Source of the DNA: Zizania palustris
Taxonomy: Eukaryota > Streptophyta > Magnoliopsida > Poales > Poaceae
DNA: 64,000 bases
Direction of reading: 5' to 3'
NCBI GenBank assembly: GCA_019279435.1
Contig: JAAALK010000289.1
Span: 50,843,164-50,907,163, forward strand
Below the pieces are notes generated by a model. It had not been told where the DNA came from. It did not search any database and saw only the letters and a list, made by a program, of their open reading frames with translations. Positions 10,865 to 22,621 of this stretch are shown one piece after another. The position numbers and the translations under genes are program-made. Position 1 is the stretch's first letter. The number at the start of each line of letters is the position of its first letter.

Positions 10865-11665
10865 TCATTGTAGCTCCTTAGCATTTTGTTGCTCAAGTGT
10901 GAGTGAAGAATCACCCTTGATAAAAGGAGATAAAATTGTGGTGTTGTTGAACAACTTAGCACACTCTCCTTCTTGAAAACAAACCTTTGTATCAAAACAA
11001 GAGGCTCTCGAGATAATAGGATTAGTTAAAATACCTTGCTCGACATTATTATTTTCAAGCTTTACACATATTTTCAAATCTGAACATATGTAAACTCTAT
11101 GTGCAAAGTATACACCTTGATCATTATTGTATTTGCCAATTACATGAAAACTTATTTGAGTAGGACATGGCAAGTCAGTTCTAGTTAGTAATTTCTCATT
11201 TAAAGCACTAAGTTCACAAAGACCATCAAATTCAATATAACCCCAAGTATGTAATGAAGATAACAATTTATGTTCTTCATTTTCACCAGTAATATGAATG
11301 ACATGTTTCAAATCACTTAATGGTTCAACAACAACATGTTCATTCAATAGTTCTAGCATGGATATAAGTGAAGCATCACACAACTCATCTTTGTCACAAG
11401 GAATAGAATCAAAATCATATTGTGACAAAGGAATTTCAGAAATAGGTTTCACTAATGTGTTCTTTAAATTAGCATGATAAGTGGACAAATGTAGTTCAGA
11501 ATAAGCATACTCACCTTTGTTCATCTCATTATTACCTTTAGCGGCCTCAAAAACTAACGGGGCGTCTACCTTCTCACGTGATGGAATCAGCACATTAATC
11601 GTCTTGTTTTCCCTATTTAGGTTTGTGCTATGCATATCCTGCAAAACTTTAGTAATAGGAGGCAC
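10865..11665 (-). CDS. Family A internal ORF, unknown function
   Basis: This 266-codon frame is hydrophilic and lacks RT, protease and integrase motifs. It contains LVFEAAKGNNEMNKGEYAYS, DLPCPTQISFHVIGKY and FQEGECAKLFNNTTILSPF. It ends 51 bp before the LTR. Homologous coding pieces appear at 12582-12683, 22622-23228, 33855-34130 and 35893-36176, so the ORF is a family feature. The other copies begin further upstream (MLRKEDMKSKKQQ), so the start given here is probably internal. I do not recognise a function. It may be a diverged or replaced pol region of a non-autonomous retroelement. Confidence 0.55.
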   Translation of the reverse strand: MPPITKVLQDMHSTNLNRENKTINVLIPSREKVDAPLVFEAAKGNNEMNKGEYAYSELHLSTYHANLKNTLVKPISEIPLSQYDFDSIPCDKDELCDASLISMLELLNEHVVVEPLSDLKHVIHITGENEEHKLLSSLHTWGYIEFDGLCELSALNEKLLTRTDLPCPTQISFHVIGKYNNDQGVYFAHRVYICSDLKICVKLENNNVEQGILTNPIISRASCFDTKVCFQEGECAKLFNNTTILSPFIKGDSSLTLEQQNAKELQ

Positions 11666-11821
11666 AAGGGTTTGCTACTTCTTTGATTCCATATCATCTT
11701 TGCGTAACAAAATTGGAGATTCAGAAGCTTCATCATCAAATAATTCACATTGCTCTTTATTTCGACCATTACACAACCACTCACACAAAAAATCCGACTC
11801 TCAACATTGCAAGCAAGCAAA

Positions 11822-12581
11822 AACAAGTAATCGAAGAATAAGCAAGAACAAGATAAACAAGCAACTCAACAAAGTGGAGTTCTATAACGTGTATCTGGCA
11901 AACTAGATAATCACGGGATTACACGGCAAAGTAGCGAGGCTAAACTTGGATCTAAAAAAACTAAATCTATAAGTGGCACCCAGGGAGGTATTTATAAGGC
12001 TAGGAACATGTGGAGATCGGCCACAGGGAGCCCTAGATGAATACAACTCGGTTACAAGACCCGTGGGCTTAAACGATTTAGACTGGAAAAAGGAACATGC
12101 ATTGTTTTGATGATTGCGATCTCTACGGATAGAATCTAGAGGTTTGGCCAGATCGGTTGGAAAGATGACTTCACAAGCTTTCCAAAATGTTCAAGATAAA
12201 CCAAATTGGAGCTTCCATGTAATAGTTATGCATGTTTAAATATGGTGTTGTCTCAGAAGTCCGAGTCCGAATTTAAAACATGTAGAACATTTCTCCACCT
12301 TCTCTTGGCACAAAATTAACGTCCCAAACTTGTATATTATCTTTGGATGGCCTTTACTTTGTCCCCAATCAACTTCCATGATGTTCCGTTCCCTTGATAT
12401 ACTCTCAATATATTGCTTGATCAATGTAAGTATTTCTGTAATTGAATAGCAACACATTTCATGGTGTAGCATACATTGTTCAAATAAATAAAATGTAAAT
12501 CTAATGTAGAATGCATGCACCTTGTATTGTTTATTATAACACATAAGCATGGTCATATCCTAGCCGCTGATGTCCTCATCA
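11822..12581 (-). repeat. Truncated LTR of family A
   Basis: The sequence matches 10058-10813. Its first about 190 bp (plus-strand left end) are missing. They are replaced by A internal sequence, joined at the short shared word caagt. This makes the central LTR of a three-LTR arrangement. Confidence 0.75.
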
Positions 12582-12683
12582 TTCTCTCCTTGGCTAAAAC
12601 CATCCTCAGTCTGTTCTTGTATTTGTATTCATTGTAGCACCTTAGCATTTTGTTGCCCAAGTGTGAGTGAAGAATCACCATTT
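12582..12683 (-). pseudogene. C-terminal piece of the B-interrupted family A ORF
   Basis: These 102 bp match 10814-10915 of the first A copy: the polypurine tract, the end of the ORF and the words gcattttgtt and agaatcacc. They are cut by the B insertion at 12684. Confidence 0.7.
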
Positions 12684-13838
12684 TGTTGATAGCAAAAAAT
12701 GGCATTAATGGTTAAGATTGTCAAAATACCAGTTTGGTAATTTGGGCCAAAAATACACATGTCTCAGGTCAGGCCAAAGCCCTACAGGGCCGAAGGACCA
12801 TTAGGCTATGGGCTCTGGAAGCTTCCAGCCAGCCCACGGCCTTCGGCCAAGAAGCCTTCGGAGGCCCACCCCGCCGAAGCTTCGGCCCAAGGAGCAGGCT
12901 TCGGCAGGCTTGGCCGAAGGCCCACTTCGGGCAGAGATAGAGTTGGACCCGATTCCGGCTAAGTGTTTATCTCTATTCATCCGAATTATAGCAGATTAGA
13001 TTAGAGGTCTAGCCCCTATAAATATAGAGGCGAAGCCAGTTCGGACGTCCCCCCAACACAAATCAACCACAAAGCCTAGCTTTGAATCGCATTTACTTTA
13101 TCTTTACTTTTCTGTACTCTTCGTGGGTTTGCCTGAAAGGCCTCTGACGGCCACTACGGAACAGTGGTAATCCTTGTTACTTTGCTTGTGAAGTATCCGT
13201 CAATCTACGTAATAGATTGCTACCGCCTTGTTACTTTGCCTATGAAGTATCTGCTAATCTGCATAACATATTGCTACCTTAGCCACTAGTGCAACACTTA
13301 GCAGAATTCGGTCCTCGGGCCAAATCGGTACTTCGAATCTATTCTGTTGAAGGTTTCCACATTTGGATCTACTTCATCAGAGGTGTCCGGAGCTGTGAGA
13401 TCGGTTTTGGAGGTTTCCAGAACACCCTTCGGCGTGACTGCTACTTCGACCGCACGCTCCGTCAGTAGACTTCATCATGATAGGCTTCACCATGCTCGTA
13501 CTCCGCTCCGGACAAAGTCACGCTCGTGTGTTGTGCCTGAGTCACTATTCTGTATCTTACGGTATCCAAGACTTCACACCGAACTCCGCTGTTCGGAGGT
13601 GATTGTCGCGTCCAGATCCGTTCGGAGTTCATCTTCAGCTAGATCAGTCTAAACGCCGAAGGTACCCTTCAGTGGGACACTTCGCACCAGACGCCGAAGG
13701 TATAATTCGGCGGCCCCCTTCACACCATACTTCGAAGTAGACAGGCTCCGACCGGTTTGCTGATTTATTTTGTTTAATATATTTATTTCGGCTAATTGGA
13801 TTATTTATGTGTGATCTGATTACTTGGCAACTCCACAC
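12684..13838 (+). repeat. 5' LTR of B, lacking its end
   Basis: It matches the 3' LTR from 21337 on, up to the word gattacttggc. The last about 150 bp of the LTR, the primer site, the leader and the first gag codons are missing, and gag coding sequence follows directly. A TATA-like box (ctataaatatag) lies near 13016. The region 12776-12930 is dense in short palindromes such as ccgaagcttcgg. Confidence 0.8.
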
Positions 13839-15807
13839 CATAGGAGGCGCAGATATCGACAACTGCAACATCCTAACGCCTACTCTTGAAGATATTCTCG
13901 CAGAAGACTGAGCAGAAATCGAGGCAAAGTTGAAGGCGCTCCAAGACATGATGTTTGGGGGCTACGTCAAGACACACGCAGGCTTCATCAAGCGCGACAT
14001 CATCACACCCATATCGCCTCGTTTATCTTCTTTAGAGATTGAGCAAAAAATAGCCACATCAGTAGACCAGGCCTTCAGCGCTTCGCTAGCCAACCGTTTA
14101 GATTCTAAAGTTAGCTCCCAAGTAGAGGCGACTCTTAGAAGGTTCGGCTTTACTAAGGCTGCACCACCAGTCCCTATTGCTAGTGTACCTCTAGTAAATC
14201 ATGTGTACAGCAGAACTTACGGTAAAACTGGCAAGACCATTATGTCTCCGGTCTCAACACTTATCGCCGAGACTAGTCATTATGCTTACGGCCAAACTAG
14301 CACTGTGTACCACGCACCACCACCACTAGCGCCGGTGCCAGCCCTGCCTGCGCTACCCACGCCACATGCACAGGCATCTAGGCTCGAGCATGTCATACAG
14401 CTAGCGTGTAGGGAAGAGGCCCATGTCCGACACGCCAACATTTTGCCGTGTGTCGTGCCCCCGCACGAGAGACGTGCACAGGAAGCAGGACAAGATGACC
14501 TAGAGGAGCGACTCCGCACACTATTTTGGGAATGCACCGGCTTCGTGCCTAAGGGTCAAGTTAGGGTTTATCGTAAGCCATATCCTGATCATTTCTATAC
14601 GATACCCTACCCCCACGGCCACAGAATCCCCAAATTCATTAAGTTCGATGGTGAGGGTAGCAAAACCACACTAGAGCATGTTAGTCAATTTTTAGCATGG
14701 TGTGGAGAAGGTAGCGGGACATACGATCTAAAAATTATACTATTTTCTCTCTCTCTATCTGACACCGCTTTCACTTGGTTTTTGGTGCTCCCGCCGAACT
14801 CCATTCAGACGTGGGATGATTTGGAACAAAAATTCCATGATTACTTTTAAACAGGGGAGACAGAACTTAGGCTTTCACACTTGACATCGGTTAGGCAGAA
14901 ATATAATGAGAACGTCTCCGAGTACATCAAGCGTTTTAGGAATACTAGAAACCGATGTTTCAGCCTTAGTATTTCAGAAAGGGATTTGGCGGAACTAGCT
15001 TTTAATGGGTTGCGTTCCAAGATTAAAGAAAGATTAGACAACCAGAACTTTTTAGAGGTTAGCCAAGTCTTGCAGCAGGCTCTGGTCTAGGAAGGCCGAG
15101 CCAAAGATAAAAAGTTTATTAAAACGTTTACCAAGCCTAGGGCTGAAATCCACATCATGGAACGCTCCGACGAGGAGGAATCAGAAGAGGACATTTCGGC
15201 TGACTTGTACGCAGCCGAATGGGTTTGGAACACTAAGAGTAAACCTATCACTTGCCCCAAATTATGGCCGTCTCCCACGAAGAATCGGCCTAGTGAGGTC
15301 AAGTACTCATTCGATATAACTAAGTGTGATAAAATATTTGATTTTCTCTTAAAGAACCAACTTCTCAGGTTGCCTAATGGTCAAGTCATTCACTCTGCTG
15401 ATGAGTTGAAGAAACATCCATATTGTAAGTGGCATGACTCGCATTCACATAATCCTAATGACTGCAATGTTATTCGACAGCAGGTTCAATCAGCCATAGA
15501 AGGACGATTGAACATAGACCACAATCCAAAGATGAAGTTGGACAAAGATCCTTTCCCCATCAACGCCGTCGACCTCGGCGAGAAGAAGGTGCTGATTCAG
15601 CCAGAACAGGCCGAGTCGACTAAAGGGAATGCGATAATTGTCGAAGAACCACGCACGCTCATACCTAAGAACACTGAGGTAGGAGTATGGAAACAAAACA
15701 TCAGCATCCCTTCGGCTAAAGATCGCAAGAATCCGAAGGTAACATACAAGATGTTGTTGAACAAGCATCAAAGAAAAGCTAAGGAAGCAGGCCCGCTAAA
15801 AAACTAA
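13839..15807 (+). pseudogene. gag: gag of B
   Basis: The reading frame starts inside gag, where GADIDNCNILTPTLEDIL matches the N-terminal region of the C gag. Core motifs follow: FIKFDGEGSKTTLEHV, FTWFLVLPPNSIQTW, LEQKFHDYF, then YIKRFRNTRNRCFSL and ERDLAELAFNGL. A Cys/His segment (YCKWHDSHSHNPNDC, about 15420-15465) is probably the knuckle-like region of this clade. In-frame stops at 13908-13910, 14848-14850 and 15088-15090 break the frame, and the ATG is lost with the deletion. It is otherwise collinear with the gag of C. Confidence 0.85.
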
Positions 15808-15831
15808 GTCAGCCGAAGGGCCCAAGACGTT

Positions 15832-16150
15832 CGGAGGGTGGCTTCGGACCATAGTGGTCAAGCCCTCCTCGTGATGGTTTCGGACCACAATGGTCGGACC
15901 CTCCGCATGGGGACTTCGGGCCATAGTGGCCTAACACTCCATACGATGGCTTCGGACCTCAATGGTCGAACCCCCCATACAGTAGCTTCAGACCCCAATG
16001 GCCAAACCCCGCACCACTCTGGACGAACCCTTCGACAGGAGTCTTCGGCCCGCATTGGCCAAATGTACCTAAGGCCTGGCAGGACCCCTCACTGATATGG
16101 TCCGAGACACCGTCGACTCTGTCGAACCCCCTCCGCGTAATGGGTTCGGC
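15832..16150 (+). repeat. 36-bp coding repeat (FGPQW peptide repeat)
   Basis: About seven imperfect units of roughly 36 bp encode a 12-residue motif of the type GFGPQWSNPPHS in the frame after gag. The same repeat is present in C at 29524-29940 on the minus strand, so it is a family feature of the gag-protease linker. Several units carry TAG in place of the glutamine codon. Confidence 0.75.
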
Positions 16151-16747
16151 TCACATTGGCCGAGGCCACTAGAGCCGCCGATGCCTCCGCCGTAAAACTA
16201 GGCGGGAACTCCGTGGGCTCCGTACGTATCACAGCTGGAGTACCCTCCATAACTTAACGCTATGCCTTGTTTTCCTTAGGAGTATTATGAATGGCAGGGA
16301 CAAACAGACGCAACAGAGGGAGGCATCGTCCATAGGCTGTTCGTGGTACCTCCGAATCGGCCCGTGTAGAGCGAAGTCGAAGAGTATAGGCATGAGCGGG
16401 CTGAGGACAGGGATTCTGAAGCTATCACAGTTAGAGTAGGGTCCCAGGAAGTCCCAATCCCAAAGGCCTTATCGCTAAAGTCTGACGGAGGTAGGTCCCC
16501 TACTTCGGCTGGAGCCCGCGCCGAAGCCTGGTCTGATCGGCCGAACAAGGCCGGTCTGATTGTTGGGGTCCGCAGTGAAGGCCCCTCCGAATACAGAGTG
16601 CACGAGGCCAAGGGGGGCAGTACCACTTCATCTAAAGTTGATAGGAACCAGGCAGTAGCACTTGGCACCAAGCCACAACCATCTTGGGCACCTCTAGGCA
16701 TGTCCAAATCACAAAAGAGACGTTTGCAATGACTACGGGCCTAGGAG

Positions 16748-17593
16748 ATGCGCGAGAAGAAAGCCGAGGATGAGCGCAACGCTATTTATGAAGAAATCCG
16801 CCCTCGACTAACTACAAGACATGTATGGAGGATGAAGTCGGTTGAGATGACCAACCCGGCTCCTAGTCCGAGTGACGACGATGATGACATGCTCGATGTC
16901 GACTACTCGCCTGTCTTCGACATCAACGTCGTCACGCTGCCTGCCGAGTTTGCCCTGCCGCAGGACGAGGCCGAGGTCGCTCAGCTGAACCTCGGCCCAC
17001 GCAACGCTATTTTTGAGAAGCCCGAGGACTCGGCTTGCCATCTAAAGCCTCTCTACGTCAGTGGTCACATCGACAGAAAGCCGATTTCCTGGATGCTTGT
17101 TGACGGTGGCGCCACTGTTAACCTAATGCCTTACTCGATGTTGAAGAAACTTGGCACGGACGAGGATGATCTGAAGAAGACCAACTTGATGCTCAATGGT
17201 TTCAATGACGAGAGTTTCAAGGCCAAGGGCATGCTCTCCTTGGAGTTGACAGTGGGCAACAAGACGTTGCCAACAGCATTTTTCATCGTCGATGTACATG
17301 GTAACTATAGCAAGCTGCTTGGGCGCTACTGGATTCACGCGAATTGCTGCATTCCTTCCACTCTGCACCAGTGCCTAATTCAGTGGGATAGTGATGAAGT
17401 AGAAGTCATTCCCACAGATACTTTGGCCCAAGTGGCATTGGCCGATGTATCAGTTGACGCCGTTCACAACAAGGTAGAGTGTCTGTCAGGTAGAGATCTT
17501 TCGGATTATGATTTTGTTAGCGTGTCCGGAGGACGTTTTGTACCAGTGTCTGTAAAGTCGGCTGGTGTAGCGTGGCTATTTTTGTATTATTAG
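16748..17593 (+). pseudogene. Retropepsin-like protease region of B
   Basis: This 281-codon frame has an acidic stretch (SDDDDDMLDVDYSP) and then the protease active site SWMLVDGGATVNLMP. D-G-G in place of D-S/T-G is usual for Tat-lineage elements. The region KTLPTAFFIVDVHGNYSKLLGRYWI follows as the flap and C-terminal part. In a live element this would be one polyprotein with gag and RT; here TAG at 17591-17593 separates it from RT. Between 16151 and 16747 lies a degenerate linker with several stops. Confidence 0.8.
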
Positions 17594-17639
17594 TCATGTA
17601 TAGCAAGAGTAATCTGGATTAGCTAAAGTCTCGTGTAGA

Positions 17640-18762
17640 GCAGTATCGGTCTAATAAAGAGGGTATTGCCGAGGCCATCGAAGACTTTAGCGAAGTAGAG
17701 AAATTAGGACAAGTTTTTGCATCGGCCGATCCCTTAGAGGAAGTTGACATAGGTGATGGTAGCATCCCGAGGCTGACTTTTGTAAACCAACATTTACAGC
17801 CTGATGAAAAGGCCGAAGTAATAAAGTTGCTTCGGTCGTATGTTGATTGCTATGCATGGGAGTATAGCGAGATGCCGAGACTAAGTCGTGAGCTCATGGA
17901 GCATCGGCTACCTATCAAGTCCGGATTTAGGCCTTATAAATAGCGTCCTCATCGCTTCAACTCGGCCGTCTATGACCGAGTTAAAGAAGAAGTAGAGCGA
18001 CTGCTCAAAGCTGGATTTATTAGGCCATGAAGGTACGCAGAATGGGTCGCTAATTTCAGAGATATGAACAAAGCCACTCCGAAGGACGAGTATCCGATGC
18101 CGATAGCCGACATGCTAATCAACGATGCTTCAGGACATAAGGTACTAAGTTTTCTTGATGGCAATGTTGGTTATAATCAAATCTTTATAACCGAAGAGGA
18201 CGTCTACAAGACTGCCTTTTGATGCCCTAGTTTTGTCGGTTTATTCGAGTGGGTCGTTATGACTTTTGGTTTGAAAAATGCTGGCGCCACGTATCAGCGT
18301 GCTATGAACTTAATCTTTCATGACTTGCTAGGAGTTATGTTAGAAGTTTACATGGATGATGTCGTAGTCAAATCAAACGCTATGGGAAACCATTTAGCCG
18401 ATTTGAAAGTTGCTTTTGATAGGATGAAGAAGTATGGTTTAAAAATGAACCCACTCAAGTGTGCTTTTGGCGTGTCGGCGGGTAAGTTCTTAGGTTTCAT
18501 GATTCATGAGAGAGGCATAGAGATTGATCCTAAGAGGCTTGAGAAAATTAGAAACGTTACAACGTCAACATGCAAAAAAGATGTACAAAGGTTGCTAGGC
18601 AAGATGAATTATTTGTGTCGCTTTATATCTAACTCGTCGGGCAAGATTGATGCCTTTGTCCCCATACTCTGGCTAAAGAATGAGGCCGAGTTCACTTGGG
18701 GGCAAGCCAGCAAAGCGTCTTTGAGAAAATCAAGGAGTGCTGGTCATCACCGCCCGTGGTGA
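17640..18762 (+). pseudogene. Reverse transcriptase of B
   Basis: The frame contains LRSYVDCYAWEYSEMPRLS, NKATPKDEYPMPIADMLI, FEWVVMTFGLKNAGATYQRA and the intact YMDD box (EVYMDDVVVKS, about 18349). KCAFGVSAGKFLGFMIHERGI follows. In-frame stops occur at 17941-17943 and within 18028-18030 and 18220-18225. About 15 codons are missing before NFRDMNKAT compared with C, which removes part of a conserved RT block. The frame shifts near 18705. It is inactive. Confidence 0.85.
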
Positions 18763-19720
18763 GAGCACCCAAAGCCGGAATTCCGTTTCGACTGTACATC
18801 GCTGCTGAGGATAGTGTGATCGGGGTCGTGCTAACCCAGGAGGTGGGATGAAAATAGTACATCATCACGTTATTGAGTTGCCGCCTGCTGGACGCCGATA
18901 CCGGGTACACATTTGTGGAGCATTTGTGTTTATCACTTTACTACGCGTCCACCAAATTGTGCCATTATCTTCTCCCTACTACATGTGTTGTCGTTTGCCA
19001 AACCGATGTTATAAAACACATGTTACAAAAGCCGATTGTAAGTGGAAGAATCAGAAAATGGGCTTACGCTTTGATTGAATATGATTTGGCCTATGAACCC
19101 TTAAGAGCTATGAAAGGCCAGATCGTAGCCAACTTTATAGTTGATCACCACATAGACGTCAGTTCGAGCGACAATATTGCTTTGATTGAAGTAATGCGTG
19201 GAAACTTTATTTTTATTGTTCATCTTGCAAAAATGGCTGAGGTATTGGAGTGGTCCTCATATCACCTAGCGGAGCGCACTTTGAGACCTCGGCTCGTTTA
19301 GAGTTTCATTCTACTAATAACCAAGCTGAATACGAGGCGTTACTGCTAGGGCTTGAATTTTTAGATTCCATGGGTGTTAAACATGTCCATGCATGATGAT
19401 TCCCTGTTATTAGTACAACAAGTGGCTAAGAGTGCTCAATGTTTTAATGGCTTTCTAAACAACTACTTGGATAAGTGCCTGGACATAGTTACTACTTTTG
19501 ATAACTTCAAAATTTCTCAGGTGTCAAGAGAGGCCAATTCGGTTGCAAATGATTTGGCTCAGCAAGCATCTGGTTACCAAGTCAGGAGAGGAAAATTTTC
19601 TGTACAGGAGAAGCCGATGTTTGGTCTCACTGCCGAAGCCAGTGACTTCGGGCAGGTGCACCCTCTGGGTAGAACCCCTCTGGCTACCGAAGGCTACCGC
19701 GCGCTAAGTTCCTAGGACCG
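18763..19720 (+). pseudogene. RNase H regions of B
   Basis: Two parts are visible. The first is the normal gypsy RNase H (HMLQKPIVSGRIRKWAYAL, EYDLAYEPLRAMKGQIVANF), out of frame after RT. The second is an extra RNase H-like region, with HDDSLLLVQQVAKSAQCFNG and ANSVANDLAQQASGY. This extra domain is typical of the Tat lineage. Several frameshifts and stops interrupt it. A GC-rich linker with cttcgg motifs (19640-19910) follows. Confidence 0.75.
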
Positions 19721-19988
19721 AAGTGTTCCGCCCACCGAAGAGTCTGGCATACCGGATCCCACGAGCCAGAGTCCTCGAGACAGCGAGGGCTTCCATCAGT
19801 CCGGACCCTCTGGCAGGAGGCCTCGGCCTGATGCGCTCCGCACGACCAGTCCAGACAGGCTTCGGCAGAAGCAGGAAGGGCTCGGGGGGCACCTTGCAAT
19901 CAGTATCCTAGATACTTTTTCAGGGAGTGAGCTAGCGGAACCCTCCGAAGCCCATAAGGGCGATTGGAGAATTCCAATCATCTAGTAT

Positions 19989-21249
19989 TTGAGAGACCCT
20001 AGCCAAAGGGTTGATCGGAAGGTTCGGCGACAAGCGTTTAAATTTGTGTTGATAGACGACACAATGTATCGCCGAACCATTGACGAAGTACTGTTAAAGT
20101 GTCTAGACCATGAACGATCCCAGGTGGCTACGGGAGAAGTCCATGAAGGACTTTGTGGCACTCATCAGTCGGCCCAGAAAATGAGTTGGATGCTCAAAAG
20201 AGCGAGTTTCTACTGGTCGACTATGATTGAGGACTGTTTTAAGTATTATAGAGGGTGTGAAGCATGTCAGAAGTTTGGCAATATTCAGTTAGCTCCTGCT
20301 TCATTACTCAACCCTATTGTCAAGCCATGGCTGTTCCGAGGTTGAGGTTTAGACTTCATCGGCCAAATTCCCCCTCCTTCCTCAAAAGGGCATCAGTTCA
20401 TGTTGATGGCGATGAATTACTTCATCAAGTGGACCGAGGCCGTGCCTCTCAACAACATGACTAACCACGAGGTACTTGACTTTATCTTGAAGCACATCAT
20501 ACATAGATTCGGCATTCCTCAAACTCTCACTACAGATCAAGGTAGCTTATTTGTTTCTAAAGAAGTGTGGGACTTTGCCGAATATTATTGTATTAAGTTG
20601 ATAAACTCTTCGCCCTACTATGATCAGGCCAATGGTCAGGCCGAGTCTAGTAATAAAACCATGATTAAGCTAATTAGGAAGAAAATTGAAGAGTTCCCTA
20701 AAAGGTGGCATGAGGTGCTTTCCGAGGCTCTATGGGCTTGTAGGATTGCAAAGCACGGTGCTACCAAAGTTAGTCCATACGAGTTAGTGTATGGACAAGA
20801 AGCTGTTCTACTTGTAGAAGTAGATCTTGGTTCTCTAAGGGTGTTAAAGCAAGATGGCTTATCGGAGGGTGTTAAAGCAAGATGGCTTATCGGTCGACGA
20901 GTATGAAACTCTTTTGAAGGACAACCTAGAAGAAGTGATCGATAAGAGATTGAATGCTTTAGAAGCCATAGAAGTAGACAAGAGGAGAGTAGCTAAAGCC
21001 TACAATAAGAAGGTCAAACCAAACTCGTTTCAAGTGGGTGACTTGGTTTGGAAGACGATTTTACCTTTAGGCACTAAGAGTCCAATGTTTGGTAAATGGT
21101 CACCTAGTTGGGAAGGCCCTTTCAAAATAGCCGAAATCGCTCCTGGCAATGCATATGTGTTAGAATCTCTACAAGGAGAGCGGTTTCGAAGAGCTTTGAA
21201 TGGTAGATACTTGAAAAGGTATTTCCCAAGTGTGTGGCAAACAACGTAA
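19989..21249 (+). pseudogene. Integrase of B
   Basis: The HHCC finger is seen in HEGLCGTHQSAQKM and GCEACQK. Catalytic-core pieces are LDFIGQIPPP, LTTDQGSLFVS and DQANGQAESSN (catalytic Glu). The C-terminal part ends LKRYFPSVWQTT at 21249. TGA at 20343-20345 breaks the frame early in the core. A 28-bp tandem duplication (units starting 20839 and 20867) shifts the frame before the C-terminal domain. The polypurine tract aaaggcagggggcatg (21321-21336) follows the gene. Confidence 0.85.
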
Positions 21250-21336
21250 AAGGTGTCAAAAGGCTGATATGGAAGGTATCATCTATAGATCGTTGTGCTT
21301 TTAGTTCACTTAGTTCACCAAAAGGCAGGGGGCATG

Positions 21337-22621
21337 TGTTGATAGCAAAAAATGGCATTAATGGTTAAGATTGTCAAAATATCAATTTTGGTAATTTGGG
21401 CCGAAAATACACATGTCCCGGGTCAAGCCGAAGACCTACAGGGCAGAAGGACCATTGGGCTATGGGCTCCGGAAGCTTCTAGGCAGCCCACGGCCTTCGG
21501 CCAGGAAGCCTTCGGAGGCCCACCCCAGCTAAGCTTCGACCAAAGGAGCAGGCTTCGGAAGTCTTGGCCGAAGGCCCACTTCTGGCAGAGATAGAGTTAG
21601 ACCTTATTCCAACTAAGTGTTTATCTCTATTCAGCCGAATTATAGCAGATTAGAATAGAGGTCTAGCCCCTATAAATATAAAGGCGAAGCCAATTCAGAG
21701 GCCCCCCAACACAAATCAACCACAAAGCCTAGCTTTGAATCACATTTACTTTATATTTACTTTTTTGTACTCTTCGTGGGTTTTCCTGGAAGCCCTCCGA
21801 TGACCACTTCGGAACAGTGGTAATCCTTGTTACTTCGCTTGTGAAGTATCTGTTAATCTACGTAATAGATTGCTATGGCCTTGTTACTTCGCCTGTGAAG
21901 TATCCGCTAATCTGCGTAATAGATTGCTACCTTCGCCACTAGTGCAACACTTAGCATAATTCAGTCCTCAGGCCGAATTGGTACTTCGAATCTACTCTGT
22001 TGCAGGTTTTCACATTCGGAGCTACTTTGTCAAAGGTGTCCGAAGCTGAGAGATCGGTTTCGGAGGTTGCCAGAACACCCTTCGGTGAGACTGCTACTTC
22101 GACCACACGCTTTGTCAGTAGACTTTGTCACGACAGGCTTCGCCACGCTCGTACTCCGCTCCGGACGAAGTCACGCTCGCGCGTTGCGCTTGAGTCACTA
22201 TTCTGTATCTTACTGTATCAGAGACTTCGCGCCGAACCCCACTGTTCGGAGGTGATTGTCGCATCCAGATCCGTTCGGAGTTCATCTTCGGCTAGATCAG
22301 TCCGAACGCCGAAGGTACCCTACGACGAGACACTTCGCACAAGACGCCAAAGGTACACTTCGGTGACCCCCTTCGCTCCATACTTCGAAGTAGACAGGCT
22401 CCGACCGGTTTGCTGATTTATTCTGTTTAATATATTTCTTTCGGCTAATTGGATTATTTCTGTGTGATCTGATTACCTGGCGACACCACCCCCTTAACAC
22501 GGCTAAGGGTAGTTGGAACACGACGTCGGTGCTGTGTTACGCTTAGGCTTGTCCCTACGTATCTGCACACTTTTGGATTGTCGAACTGACCCAAGTGTGG
22601 GGGCACATTTTCGTGTCAACA
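21337..22621 (+). repeat. 3' LTR of B
   Basis: The 1285-bp LTR runs from TGTTGATAGC to GTGTCAACA. It lies just after the polypurine tract and contains a TATA-like ctataaatataaagg near 21670. It matches the 5' LTR up to the latter's deletion, with clearly visible divergence. That implies an older insertion than E or element 2. Confidence 0.85.

Larger units (their letters stand above)
12684..22621 (+). mobile_element. Tat-like Ty3/gypsy element B
   Basis: The plus-strand order is LTR, gag, protease, RT, RNase H, second RNase H-like region, integrase, polypurine tract, LTR. The LTRs begin TGTTGATAGC and the 3' one ends GTGTCAACA. The second RNase H-like segment and the VDGGA protease site fit the Tat/Athila branch. 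It sits inside the family A ORF; the flanks cattt (12679-12683) and ccttg (22622-22626) are only weakly alike as a target duplication. All coding domains are broken by stops or frameshifts, and the 5' LTR with the primer site is partly deleted. Confidence 0.85.
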
